Positions 40,776 to 49,381 of a DNA stretch of 64,000 nucleotides are shown here, piece after piece. Source of the stretch: Candidatus Peregrinibacteria bacterium (GTDB lineage: Bacteria; Patescibacteriota; Gracilibacteria; Peribacterales; Peribacteraceae); assembly GCA_030649955.1 (NCBI GenBank), contig JAUSFD010000017.1, positions 62,001 through 126,000 on the forward strand, in the 5' to 3' direction. Both the position numbers and the translations under genes were made by a program. The notes under the pieces are model-generated. The model was not told the origin of the DNA. It made no database searches and was given only the letters and a program-made list of their open reading frames with translations. Every line of letters starts with the position of its first letter. Within the stretch, counting starts at the first letter, position 1.

Positions 40776-42014
40776 TTAAATGCGGAGGGTCGAGAGGGAG
40801 CGAATCGTGTCTTCGTAGATGGCGCGCACGCGCTCTGCCTGGCGCTGCCATGTGAGGCGCGTGAGGATGCGCGGGGCTTCCGCCTTGAGCTGCATCGCGA
40901 GAGGTTCCTCGCGGAGGATAGTCAGGATGCAGTCGGCCATCTTCTCCCCGTCCCAGAAGTCGACCTTGAAGCAGTGGTCGATCACTTCACTCACGCCGGA
41001 GTGCTTACTGAGGATGATGGGGACGCCGTGTGCGGCAGCCTCGAGTGCCACCAGCCCAAAGGGCTCAGAGAGCGAGGGCATGACGAAGCAATCGGCGCTG
41101 TGGTAGAGGCTCTCGCCCTCCTCACGGCTCACTCTTCCCGCGAAGAATACCGTCCTCTCCAGCCCCATCGCGCACGTGCGTTCGATGAGAGCAGGGAGCA
41201 GCGGACCGTCACCCGCCATGACGAACTGCACGTCCGGTCGCAGCGCGTGGACGCGCGAGGCGACGTCCAGGAACTGCAGGGGATTCTTCTGCACGGTGAG
41301 CCTTCCTACGAAGAGTACGAGCGGGGGTTTGCGCCGTCCGTACTGCGAGAAGATCTGTGTGGGACGGTGCCCCTCCAGCTTCGCGTGCGCATTGTGAACG
41401 ACGGCAATTTTCTCCGCGGGAATTCCGTAGTGTTCCGTGAGGATGCGCTTCGTGTAGTCGCTCACCGCGATGATCTTCTGTGCGTGGAGGAAGCCCCGAC
41501 GTTCCTGCACGAAGATCCTCTCGTTCGGGTGGAAGTCCGTGCGATCGAGCTCCGTTGCGTGGATGTGCGCGACGAAGGGGACGCCGTGGTGGTCCGATGT
41601 GCGGATACCCGCCTCGTACGTCATCCAGTCGTGTGCGTGCACAACATCCGGTGTGAGGTTCTGCGTGAGAGCCACGCTCGCATCAGTGAAGTTTGCAACG
41701 GCGCTGCTCAGGTCTGGACCGTACAGCTGTCCCTCCATTTCCGTTCCGCGGTGCTCCACTCTGCGCGTCGCGTAGCTTGCGCTCCCATCGTACGGCTGCA
41801 GATCACTCGGAACCGTGACAACTGAAAATTCTCCGCTCTCCGGCGTGAGGATCTCTGCACCTTCCTCTTCACTCCCTGCTCTGCGTGGCAGTACGAGTGT
41901 GACGCGCACACCAGTCTTCAGCAGACCGCGCACCAACCCCTGACATGCGACGCCGAGTCCTCCCGAGTGACGCGGGGGGTACTCCCAGCCGAACATGAGG
42001 GAATGCAGTGGCAC
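40776..42014 (-). CDS. GT4/GT5-type glycosyltransferase (glycogen-synthase-like)
   Basis: The 412-aa GT-B enzyme opens MFGWEYPPRHSGGLGVACQG, as in starch/glycogen-synthase relatives that bind the donor through the KxGGL-like loop (here SGGLG). DVVHAHDWMTYEAGI, LVLFVGRLTVQKNPLQFLD and the C-terminal SLSEPFGLVALEAAAHGVP (E-x7-E retaining motif) follow. It is first in the operon with GH57 and GH15, so I infer synthesis of an alpha-1,4-glucan from UDP- or ADP-glucose. A role in another glycan remains possible. Confidence 0.87.
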   Translation of the reverse strand: MPLHSLMFGWEYPPRHSGGLGVACQGLVRGLLKTGVRVTLVLPRRAGSEEEGAEILTPESGEFSVVTVPSDLQPYDGSASYATRRVEHRGTEMEGQLYGPDLSSAVANFTDASVALTQNLTPDVVHAHDWMTYEAGIRTSDHHGVPFVAHIHATELDRTDFHPNERIFVQERRGFLHAQKIIAVSDYTKRILTEHYGIPAEKIAVVHNAHAKLEGHRPTQIFSQYGRRKPPLVLFVGRLTVQKNPLQFLDVASRVHALRPDVQFVMAGDGPLLPALIERTCAMGLERTVFFAGRVSREEGESLYHSADCFVMPSLSEPFGLVALEAAAHGVPIILSKHSGVSEVIDHCFKVDFWDGEKMADCILTILREEPLAMQLKAEAPRILTRLTWQRQAERVRAIYEDTIRSLSTLRI

Positions 42015-42195
42015 GTGATGTTTGTGTTTTGGCTACCTGAAGCCTAATTAATCTATGAAGTATACCAGGAAAACTGCTCCCGGACTACCGTGTCAAACTT
42101 GCAAGAAGCGTAGAATAGTACATGAATATCGACGAGTTTCTTCTCAAGCACGTTTCGTCTACTGGAAGCAGAAACGAGGGGGCTAGAGTTCGTCT

Positions 42196-43065
42196 CTACG
42201 TTACTTCATCCTCGTCGAATTCCCGCAGGAACCCTTCTTGAGCCTCCGTGTACCACGCAGCGTACGTTCCCTGAGGATCGTTGAGAGCTTCTAAGAGGTC
42301 CTTGTGCTGTGCCGTTCGCTTCTCACTCCTCCCAATTTTCTGTACACCGAAAACGCTCTCCATCCTCTGAATAGCCGACGGATTGCGCTGAAGGGCTGCG
42401 AAGAGCGTTGCAAGCTCTCCTGCGGAGGGGTTGATCTCGTAGCAACGATTGGCAATCGCCGAGAGTGCTGCTCGGTCGATCCCGGGGAACGCATTTGAAG
42501 CTGCATTGATAATCTCACTCAAGAAAAATTTGTCCGTTGAAGAATCTCCGAGGTTCTGAAGCGCGGAGTACAGCAGTTGGTACAACCGTTCACGAGGAGG
42601 AGGCCCGCCGATGACTTCACGGAAAAACTGGTCAATGTGGTCCATATCCCCCAAAGACACAACGTAGTCAGCACACCTGTCGATGCCTTCGCGCTCGCCA
42701 AGGAGGCGGTATAGACCGCCAGCCTCCATCCCCGCTTCGAGTTCGATGTTGCGCTGCATTTCCAGAGCATGAGCGTCGGCGAGTCTTCCAACATCATCTT
42801 TCTGGAAGCCGAAGTCCTTGTTCATCGCCGATTGCATGACGTCTGCGAGGCGTGTTATTCCCTCGAGTCGAGTCTCCTCATTTTTAAAACAGCGAGCCGC
42901 AATACTCGCCCGCAACGCCGCACGGACCGTTTCCCCATGATCGAGGCAGATCGCATCACTCAGCTTCGTCGAGCCCTTCGGGATAGCATGCTGCTGTATG
43001 ACCTTCTTCAAAGGGAGCTTGAGTATTTGAGTTCCGCCGATAGTTCCCTGACGCTCTGTAAGCAT
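42196..43065 (-). CDS. Hypothetical protein, 289 aa
   Basis: The ATG at 43065 is placed by a good promoter directly upstream; the longer frame to 44214 is antisense to the aminotransferase and rejected. The protein is soluble and helical, with repeated short helices typical of alpha-solenoid or ARM-like folds (LYQLLYSALQNLGDSS, LSAIANRCYEINPSAGELAT). No catalytic motif and no family recognised. It is alone between convergent and divergent neighbours. Confidence 0.75.
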   Translation of the reverse strand: MLTERQGTIGGTQILKLPLKKVIQQHAIPKGSTKLSDAICLDHGETVRAALRASIAARCFKNEETRLEGITRLADVMQSAMNKDFGFQKDDVGRLADAHALEMQRNIELEAGMEAGGLYRLLGEREGIDRCADYVVSLGDMDHIDQFFREVIGGPPPRERLYQLLYSALQNLGDSSTDKFFLSEIINAASNAFPGIDRAALSAIANRCYEINPSAGELATLFAALQRNPSAIQRMESVFGVQKIGRSEKRTAQHKDLLEALNDPQGTYAAWYTEAQEGFLREFDEDEVT

Positions 43066-43074
43066 ATCAAAAAT

Positions 43075-43103
43075 ATTAAACTTTATATTTTTGTGATTGT
43101 CAA
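43075..43103 (-). promoter_or_regulatory. Promoter with consensus -35, leaderless start
   Basis: On the minus strand TTGACA (43098-43103) and TTTAAT (43075-43080) are 17 nt apart, the best promoter in the window. The ATG at 43065 is nine bases after the -10 box, so the leader is at most about three bases. Confidence 0.8.
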
Positions 43104-43233
43104 GATCCCATTGTCTCCAGAAAAAAATGTGATCTGAGAATTCTCTCTCGAATGACGTACAGATTCCCTTCCTCGTGCTTTTGGCAGACACAAGCATCGT
43201 TTGAGAACGTGTACCTTTTCGCATCCCTGCACA

Positions 43234-44559
43234 ATGTCCCTCTTCTCCATCGATCCCTATTCTCTCCCCGTGCCCACCCTCCACCCTCTCGCCGCAGAGG
43301 CGAACGATGTAATCCGTAGGGATTGTCCGGCGTTCTTCGACATGCTGTCCGCGAAGGGGAGAGAGATCTACTTCCCGCGCTTCGGGATCCTCGGGCAGAC
43401 AGCAGAAGCGAAGGCTACCAAGTTGAACGCAACCATCGGGATTGCGACGGAGGACAACCGGCAGCCCATGCATCTTGCGTCGATGGATCAGTTGCTCACG
43501 CTCCCCCCCTCGGAGGTGTACCCGTACGCCTCGAGCTTTGGTGTGCAAGCATTGCGGGAGATGTGGCAGCGCCTCATCTGCGAGAAGAACCCATCGCTCA
43601 CAGCACCTATCAGCCTCCCCATCGTGACGAGCGGGATCACGCACGCACTGAGCGTCGCCGGGTACCTCTTCATCGATCCCGGTGACGAGCTCATCGTCGC
43701 CGACTGCTGCTGGGACAACTACTCGCTGATCTACACGAATGTCTACGGAGCGGAGATCGTCATGCACGACACGTTCCGGGATGGGCGATTTGCCGTTGAG
43801 AGTTTGCAGCAGAGACTTAGCAAGAGTAAGGGGAAAAAGCGGGTCGTCCTCTTCAATTTCCCGAATAACCCTGCGGGGTACACACCGCTCAAGGAGGAAG
43901 TGGTGAAGATCGTCGATGTGCTCCGCGAGAGTGCAGAGGATGGAGGGAGCACGGTGGTGATCCTCGACGACGCGTACTTCGGTCTCGTGTACGAGGATGG
44001 TGTGTTCCTGGAATCCCTCCTCGCTCCTCTGGCGAACCTCTCCGAGCATCTCCTCGTGGTGAAGGTCGATGGTGCGACGAAGGAGGACTACGTGTGGGGA
44101 CACCGCATCGGCTTCGTCACATTTGGGGGGAAAGGGCTCACAGAAGCGGTATTCCGGGCTCTCGAATCGAAGGCGGCAGGCGTGGTGCGCGCGACGGTCT
44201 CCAATGCTCCGCACGTGTCGCAGTCACTCCTCTTGCATGCGTACACATCGCCGACGTATGCGGAGGAGAAGCGCGCGAAGTTGGCGATTCTCCGAGAGCG
44301 ATACCAGCGTGTGTGCGAGGTTCTGGAGAGTGGCAAGTACGACGCGCACTTCCATGCGCTGCCCTTCAACTCCGGGTACTTCATGTGCGTGCAATTGCGG
44401 GAGGGACTCGATGCCGATGCGATTCGGAAGAAGCTTATCGCGGAGTACGACACCGGTGTGATTGCTCTGGGGAATCTCCTGCGTGTTGCGTTCTCGTCAG
44501 TTCCTGCGAAGGACATCGAGCAGCTCTTCGAGAATATCGCTTCCGCTTGCGCTTCCTGA
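43234..44559 (+). CDS. PLP-dependent class I/II aminotransferase
   Basis: The start at 43234 (MSLFSIDPYSLPVPTLHPLA) is preferred to 43201. The 441-aa fold-type I enzyme has YPYASSFGVQALREMWQ, SGITHALSVAGYLFIDPGDEL, NFPNNPAGYTPL and LDDAYFGLVY. The likely PLP lysine is in KVDGATKEDYVWGHRIGF. The final NLLRVAFSSVP carries the substrate-carboxylate Arg. The sequence is CPR-like, and the amino-acid substrate cannot be told. It is followed by pckA in the same direction, so aspartate or alanine metabolism feeding oxaloacetate is possible (inference). Confidence 0.87.
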   Translation: MSLFSIDPYSLPVPTLHPLAAEANDVIRRDCPAFFDMLSAKGREIYFPRFGILGQTAEAKATKLNATIGIATEDNRQPMHLASMDQLLTLPPSEVYPYASSFGVQALREMWQRLICEKNPSLTAPISLPIVTSGITHALSVAGYLFIDPGDELIVADCCWDNYSLIYTNVYGAEIVMHDTFRDGRFAVESLQQRLSKSKGKKRVVLFNFPNNPAGYTPLKEEVVKIVDVLRESAEDGGSTVVILDDAYFGLVYEDGVFLESLLAPLANLSEHLLVVKVDGATKEDYVWGHRIGFVTFGGKGLTEAVFRALESKAAGVVRATVSNAPHVSQSLLLHAYTSPTYAEEKRAKLAILRERYQRVCEVLESGKYDAHFHALPFNSGYFMCVQLREGLDADAIRKKLIAEYDTGVIALGNLLRVAFSSVPAKDIEQLFENIASACAS

Positions 44560-44649
44560 CCACCCATCCCCCCGCTCTCCCTCCTCCATAGGCAAGAGCA
44601 CTCCTCCGCAACAGAGCCACTTCTCACTCTTCTCGAGCGTCACCACAAT

Positions 44650-46233
44650 GTGCGCTTGCACCCTTCGCGTGGATCGCTCATCCGCGAAGCGATTCTCCGT
44701 CGTGAGGCCATGGTGACGCAGACGGGAGCGCTCGCTGCGTGGCACGACAGCGGATCGACTGGGCGGATTCCACAGGATACCTACATGGTGGATCACGGCG
44801 CGAAGACACAGGGGATCGATTGGTCCGCTGCAGCCTGTCATCCCATGGAGCCGCACGTCTTCGATGCCCTTCTCGCTGATGCTGTCGCGGATCTCGGACA
44901 AGGGAATTCGGTTCTCGTTACTGATTGCCGTGTGGGGTCGCGGCCTGGGAACGCCCTCCCCGTGCGGATGATCACGGATAGTGCGCTCACGGCACTCTTC
45001 GCGGATAACATGTTCCCCGATGCGCTCCTTCTTGAGCAGGAGAGCATCTTCGAGAAGCCCTTTCACTTGGTCGTCCTCCCGAAGAGCAGAGTGCGTACGG
45101 AGCGCTACGAGGGTAAGTTGCGGAAGATTGATGGAAAGACCGTCGACCGCGTGATCGCGATGGATTTCGAGCGTCGTCTCGGCATCGTGTACGGCACATC
45201 GTACTTGGGTGCCGTGAAGAAAGTCCTCTTCACCGTGATGAACTACCTGCTTCCGGCCGAGGGGATTCTCCCGCTCCACTGTGGAGCGAATGAGTCGAGG
45301 GAGGGGACTGCATTGTTCCTTGGACTCTCCGGAACCGGGAAAACGACGCTCTCTACCGTGAAAGGGAGAGAACTCATCGGCGATGACGAGCACGCATGGT
45401 CAGATGCCGGGATCGAGAATCTGGAGGACGGTTGCTACGCGAAGCTCATCCGTCTGAGTGCGGAGAAGGAGCCGGAGATCCACAGTGCGGTGTTTTCACA
45501 GCGGGATCCGCACGAGAACGGTTGCATCATCGAGAACACGATGACGTTCCCCGACGGAAGCGTGGATACCGACGATGACCGCCTCACGGAGAACTCGCGG
45601 GCGAGCTACCCGCTCTCGTTCCTTCCACATTCGAAGATGGGCGGCATCTCCGGCCACCCAAACCGCATCATCTTCCTCACGGCCGATGCGAATGGCGTAC
45701 TTCCTCCAGTCGCAGTGCTTTCTCCCCGCCAGGCACTCCTCTGGTTCCTTCTTGGATACACGAGCAAGCTCGCGGGGACGGAGACGGGCGTGATCACCCC
45801 GAAGTCCACCTTCTCTCGCTTCTTCGGGGCACCGTTCATGCCGCGGCACCCGATGGACTACGTGGATCTCCTCGCGCGCAAACTCGCGGAGCACCGGCCG
45901 CAAATCATTCTCATCAACACTGGGTGGACAGGTGGTCCCTACGGCGTCGGTGCGCGGATGGACCTGGGGCTCACCCGCGCACTCGTCGATGCGGCGCTCT
46001 CCGGAGAAATTGCAGGAGCACCACTGTGCGAAGATTCTCGCTTCCACCTGCGCGTTCCTACGGCCTGCCCCGGCATCGATCCCCGCGTGCTCGATCCACT
46101 GTCGAACTGGAGGGATCCGCAGGCATATGAAGCGCGTGCAGATGCGCTCGCTCAGGAATTCTCCACGGCGTTCACCAAGGAGTTCGCAGGGAGAGTCCCT
46201 GCCGATCTCGCAAATCTTTGCCCAGGAAAGTAA
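44650..46233 (+). CDS. pckA: Phosphoenolpyruvate carboxykinase (ATP)
   Basis: The ATP-type PEPCK has VYGTSYLGAVKKVLFTVMNY, the P-loop GLSGTGKTTLS, the metal site IGDDEHAWSD, ENCYAKLIRLS-like EDGCYAKLIRLS, NHPNRIIFLTADANGVLPP and NTGWTGGPYGVGARM. It interconverts oxaloacetate plus ATP and PEP plus CO2, linking C4 acids to glycolysis or gluconeogenesis. I use the GTG at 44650 (527 aa), but the frame is open back to the aminotransferase stop at 44557-44559, and upstream codons (TEPLLTLLERHHN) look coding; no ATG/GTG/TTG is there, so the true start may use a rare codon. Confidence 0.95.
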   Translation: MRLHPSRGSLIREAILRREAMVTQTGALAAWHDSGSTGRIPQDTYMVDHGAKTQGIDWSAAACHPMEPHVFDALLADAVADLGQGNSVLVTDCRVGSRPGNALPVRMITDSALTALFADNMFPDALLLEQESIFEKPFHLVVLPKSRVRTERYEGKLRKIDGKTVDRVIAMDFERRLGIVYGTSYLGAVKKVLFTVMNYLLPAEGILPLHCGANESREGTALFLGLSGTGKTTLSTVKGRELIGDDEHAWSDAGIENLEDGCYAKLIRLSAEKEPEIHSAVFSQRDPHENGCIIENTMTFPDGSVDTDDDRLTENSRASYPLSFLPHSKMGGISGHPNRIIFLTADANGVLPPVAVLSPRQALLWFLLGYTSKLAGTETGVITPKSTFSRFFGAPFMPRHPMDYVDLLARKLAEHRPQIILINTGWTGGPYGVGARMDLGLTRALVDAALSGEIAGAPLCEDSRFHLRVPTACPGIDPRVLDPLSNWRDPQAYEARADALAQEFSTAFTKEFAGRVPADLANLCPGK

Positions 46234-46244
46234 TTTTCACCTGA

Positions 46245-46310
46245 GGAGCAGGTCTTCGACCTGCGGATATTCAGCATGTTTCCTCAACCGCGGGTCAGAA
46301 GACCCGCTCC
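46245..46310. repeat. REP-like inverted pair g/h
   Basis: 46245-46266 (GGAGCAGGTCTTCGACCTGCGG) and 46288-46310 (CCGCGGGTCAGAAGACCCGCTCC, opposite orientation) are 21 bp apart, between convergent genes. Same family and layout as 18158-18238 and 50788-50872. Confidence 0.6.
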
Positions 46311-46327
46311 CAACTATTCAAAACTAT

Positions 46328-46630
46328 TTATAGAGGAGGTTCCCGGACAATGGTCGCTCCCACTTCTACTGGATGATCCACGCGCATGGCGGCAATTCTC
46401 CCGCTCCCTGCGCACTCCACCGCGAGTTGATTCACCGCGAGACTCTCGATGAACTGCACGAAGGATTTCTTTCCCACCCCAATGCGGACGTGGTCTCCCA
46501 CATTCGCGGGGGCGGATAGCGTGACGATGGCGACTCCGTGCGCCGCGTCGTACCGCAGGACTTTCCCGATGAGATCTTCCTCACGAACTACAGTCTTGGA
46601 TTTCTTCGGCCGAGCCGCTGTCACGCGCAT
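46328..46630 (-). CDS. EF-Tu domain-2-like (translation-factor-like) protein
   Basis: The 100-aa protein from the ATG at 46630 has a basic start (TAARPKKSKTVV) and then a single OB/translation-protein beta-barrel: LIGKVLRYDAAHGVAIVTLS, ANVGDHVRIGVGKKSFVQFI, ESLAVNQLAVE and PVEVGATIVREPP. Such stand-alone domain-2-like proteins are annotated as translation elongation factor-like and also resemble the C-terminal domain of U32 peptidases. An in-frame TTG at 46681 would add 17 residues. Role unknown. Confidence 0.72.
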   Translation of the reverse strand: MRVTAARPKKSKTVVREEDLIGKVLRYDAAHGVAIVTLSAPANVGDHVRIGVGKKSFVQFIESLAVNQLAVECAGSGRIAAMRVDHPVEVGATIVREPPL

Positions 46631-46731
46631 GGGAAATGGGGAACAACCCTTGATGCTACCGGGCGCCGGGCTCTTTGCCAAATTTGCTCAACGAATGGCT
46701 CGAGGAGCGCAGATCCAAGCGGAAGACTCAT

Positions 46732-47289
46732 TTAGGGAGATGGTGAAATGCAGCCCTCTCCCATGGAATCAGAAGCTCTCCTGCGAACCTCCACTCGCTC
46801 GAGTTCTACGAATTGTCCAACGAGTTGCTGGAGGATGTTTGGCAGATCGTCATCCCGGTTCCCAGGAGCAGCGATACTCGTGGTGAGGTGCTTCATTGTT
46901 TGCACAATTGAGTCCTTCTCCCCCGATTGCAGCGGGAGAGAATTGGTGTACCGCTGGAGCTGCCGGAGAATGGGGTACAGAGCGTTCTTCCAATCAGAGG
47001 AAGCAGCGATTCCATCGATGAGCTTCTCCCCTGCGTGAGCCGCAATTCCCCTGGCATGATCACGAGGGACGAACAGATTCCCGTGAACGAAATGCTGGAG
47101 AACGGAGACCCGTCCTCCGAATCGAGGGGGAAAATGCCGTTGCTCACTCACCATACTGGCAATGAGTAACTCTGCGGTCTGTTGAGGATCTACCGGTTCA
47201 CCACCCGCTTTGGATGATCGAGCGTGTTCCACCAGGCGCTTGAGCGCATCGAGATGGTCTGGACTCTCCGCGGGGTCACTCGGTTCCAT
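46732..47289 (-). CDS. Hypothetical protein, 185 aa, downstream of the DUF35-kinase gene
   Basis: A soluble, helical protein (SDPAESPDHLDALKRLVEHA, WKNALYPILRQLQRYTNSLP) with no recognised family, signal peptide or catalytic motif. It follows the DUF35-kinase fusion by 49 nt on the same strand and could be the last member of the thiolase/HMG-CoA-synthase transcript, or independent. Confidence 0.65.
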   Translation of the reverse strand: MEPSDPAESPDHLDALKRLVEHARSSKAGGEPVDPQQTAELLIASMVSEQRHFPPRFGGRVSVLQHFVHGNLFVPRDHARGIAAHAGEKLIDGIAASSDWKNALYPILRQLQRYTNSLPLQSGEKDSIVQTMKHLTTSIAAPGNRDDDLPNILQQLVGQFVELERVEVRRRASDSMGEGCISPSP

Positions 47290-47338
47290 AGCTGTTGATT
47301 ATCTTCCTTTGCGAGTGTGTGTCAATTTCACTGAGTAT

Positions 47339-48262
47339 TTACCCATTGGATAGCCCCGGTACGTTCTTCGTCAGTATCGCCATGAGGGAATCCAGGTCCT
47401 CGTTCACGACGATGTGATCGAAGAGATCGGAGCGCTCCTTGAAGAAGGCGAGATCGCGCTCCGCGTTCTTCATGCGGTCGCGGATATGCTCCTCTGTATC
47501 GCGGCCGCGTGTGCGCAGGCGGTGGAGCAAGTGACTGAGCATCGTGCGCTTGCTCCTGCCGGGGGGCAGGAGCCCGAAGGAGAGGATCGAGCGGCGGCCG
47601 AAGTGTGACGCCAAGCCCTGGAGCAGGTGCATCTCCGTGATGACGACGGGGAGCTTTCCCTTGTTCCAGATAGCCTCGATGTCGTCCTTGCGGTAGCCGT
47701 AGAACCGCTCCTCGGAGTGCGAGGGGATCTCCGTCATCGCGACGATCTTGCTCTGCTTTCGCAGAGCATCGAATTCATTCTTCGATACGTACACGTACTC
47801 GCCTTCATCGCCCTGCTTTGGGGAGCGCGTCGTGAGGATCGGCACCGGTTCTGTGTACTCCGCAGACATCGTAGCGAGGAGGCGGCTCACGGTGGATTTC
47901 CCTACACCGGAGGGGCCGGTGAGGGCGAGGATGTAGCCCGGGAAAACTCGTTCTTCTTCCTTTGCCACAGGCTTGAGTGCGCTCGCTTCGTAGGCGACTT
48001 CGTACACGCGCAGTCCTTCCTTCGTCGCGTAACTCAAGCGCATTCGCGGGTGCACGTGCATCCCGATCATGGGAGCATCGACAAGCAGCGGGGCGAGAAC
48101 GCGCTTCCCTGAATCGAGGAGGATCATCCCGATCGTGCGCGGCTGCGAGCCAAATTCCTTGAGGGGGTGTGCGAGGAGCGTGAACGATTCAATCGTCCCA
48201 TCCTGGAGGCTCTCCCTCCGCTTCGCCTGCGCGCGCGCGATGATGGGAGGAGTGGCGGTCAT
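47339..48262 (-). CDS. DUF35 OB-fold fused to a guanylate-kinase-like domain
   Basis: Residues about 18-98 match the OB half of DUF35 (LQDGTIESFTLLAHPLKEFG, MILLDSGKRVLAPLLVDAP, MHVHPRMRLSY) without its usual zinc ribbon. Residues 109-303 are a P-loop kinase of the guanylate-kinase group: LTGPSGVGKST at 114-124, TTRSPKQGDEGEYVYVSKNEF, FYGYRKDDIEAIWNKGKLPVV, SFGLLPPGRS, RGRDTEEHIRDRMKNAERDL and HIVVNEDLDSLM. Several GMP-contacting positions differ from canonical Gmk (second Arg of TTRxxR is Lys, Ser after YYG is Tyr, the acidic D-x-D/Q-G loop is TEMHLLQG). It overlaps the thiolase gene by 4 nt. In archaea a DUF35 protein bridges thiolase and HMG-CoA synthase. The kinase might be a Gmk or a missing phosphomevalonate kinase. 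Confidence 0.85.
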   Translation of the reverse strand: MTATPPIIARAQAKRRESLQDGTIESFTLLAHPLKEFGSQPRTIGMILLDSGKRVLAPLLVDAPMIGMHVHPRMRLSYATKEGLRVYEVAYEASALKPVAKEEERVFPGYILALTGPSGVGKSTVSRLLATMSAEYTEPVPILTTRSPKQGDEGEYVYVSKNEFDALRKQSKIVAMTEIPSHSEERFYGYRKDDIEAIWNKGKLPVVITEMHLLQGLASHFGRRSILSFGLLPPGRSKRTMLSHLLHRLRTRGRDTEEHIRDRMKNAERDLAFFKERSDLFDHIVVNEDLDSLMAILTKNVPGLSNG

Positions 48263-49380
48263 GGCATGGAGGCGAGGACGTGGACGCCGCAGGTCGCTCC
48301 CGCGCCGCCGAAGTTGTGGGCGATGCCGTAGCGTTCCTCATGCGCTTGGAGCTGCTTCGCGACATCGATGATCTGCTTGATGCCCGTTGCGGCGACTGGG
48401 TGACCGCACGCTTTGAGACCGCCGCTACGATTGAGGCGCATTGTGCTCTTCCCCTCGTGAATATCTTTGTAGATCCTGATCGCTTCTCCGGGATTCGCGA
48501 ATCCCATGTCCTCCAGGTTGATGAGTGCGGCGATGGAGAAGCAGTCGTGGGTCTCGACAGCGCCAACATCGTCAAGCGATATTTCGGCTTCCCGAAGCGC
48601 TTTCTCACATGCCTCTTTCGTTGCGGGGAAGGAGGTGAGCGACGGACGCTCCGTGATGCTCACGGTGTCGCTCGCCACTTGGGATGCGAGGAGACGCATG
48701 GGGGTCTGGTACTTCGTGGAGAGAATGAGTGCTGCTGCACCATCGCTGATAGGGGAGCAATCGAGGAGGCGAAGGGGATCGGCGATGAGCGGACTCTTGC
48801 TAATCGTTTCCGGGGGAATCGCGGAGCGGAACTGCGCATAGGGGTTCTCCTTTCCGTGCATGTGGTGCACTGCACTCACCAGACTCAGTTCATCGCGCGT
48901 GAGCCCGTACTCGTGCATGTAGCGTCGCGCGATCAGGCCGAAGATCCCGGGGAACGTGATGCCCGAGGGGCGATCGAGTTCCGCGTCTGCCGCAGCCATG
49001 AGCGCAGAAGCGATATCCTCCTGTGAAGCATCCGTCATCTTCTCCACGCCGAGTACGAGGACACTCTGCGCACGGTTACTCTCGAGGAGCGCGCACGCCA
49101 TGTGCACTGCGAGCGACCCCGATCCGCACGCTGCTTCCACACGGAGAGCAGGCGGACGGTGCGGGAGGAGTGCGGAGGCGAGCGTGCCCAAGTGTGCCTG
49201 CGCATTCGTGAACTCCCCGAGCATGTTCGCAACGATTACCGCGTCGATATCGAGTGCGGTCGCTGGCGATGCACTGAGGGCGGAATCGAGTGCCTCTGCC
49301 ATCAGATCTCTGAGGCTCTTGTCCCACCATTCGCCAAAGCGCGTCTGGCCGGAACCGATGAGGGAGATAGCGCGCTGCAA
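48259..49380 (-). CDS. Acetyl-CoA acetyltransferase, archaeal/SCP-x thiolase type
   Basis: The 373-aa thiolase has the nucleophile Cys85 in VEAACGSGSLAVHMAC, the VETHDCFSIAALI motif, GLKACGHPVAATGIKQI and the C-terminal NFGGAGATCGVHVLASM. The wording is that of archaeal acetoacetyl-CoA thiolases rather than bacterial PhaA/AtoB. It condenses two acetyl-CoA at the head of the mevalonate pathway. It lies 1 nt after the HMG-CoA synthase gene and overlaps the DUF35-kinase gene (ATGA), matching the archaeal trio in which acetoacetyl-CoA is channelled. Confidence 0.92.
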   Translation of the reverse strand: MQRAISLIGSGQTRFGEWWDKSLRDLMAEALDSALSASPATALDIDAVIVANMLGEFTNAQAHLGTLASALLPHRPPALRVEAACGSGSLAVHMACALLESNRAQSVLVLGVEKMTDASQEDIASALMAAADAELDRPSGITFPGIFGLIARRYMHEYGLTRDELSLVSAVHHMHGKENPYAQFRSAIPPETISKSPLIADPLRLLDCSPISDGAAALILSTKYQTPMRLLASQVASDTVSITERPSLTSFPATKEACEKALREAEISLDDVGAVETHDCFSIAALINLEDMGFANPGEAIRIYKDIHEGKSTMRLNRSGGLKACGHPVAATGIKQIIDVAKQLQAHEERYGIAHNFGGAGATCGVHVLASMP

Positions 49381-49381
49381 A

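Noticed and set aside
42122-42241. 39-aa plus-strand ORF starting MNIDEFLLKH with TAGAAT just upstream
   Set aside because: It overlaps the 3' end of the 289-aa gene on the other strand and has no further support.
42196-44214. 672-aa minus-strand ORF
   Set aside because: Only the part from 43065 is coding; the rest is antisense to the aminotransferase gene, and a strong promoter sits at 43075-43103.
44557-44559. TGA between the aminotransferase and pckA frames as recoded glycine (Gracilibacteria/SR1 code)
   Set aside because: Many genes here end in TGA at the right place (for example purP, thiolase, mvk, idi), so UGA is a normal stop.
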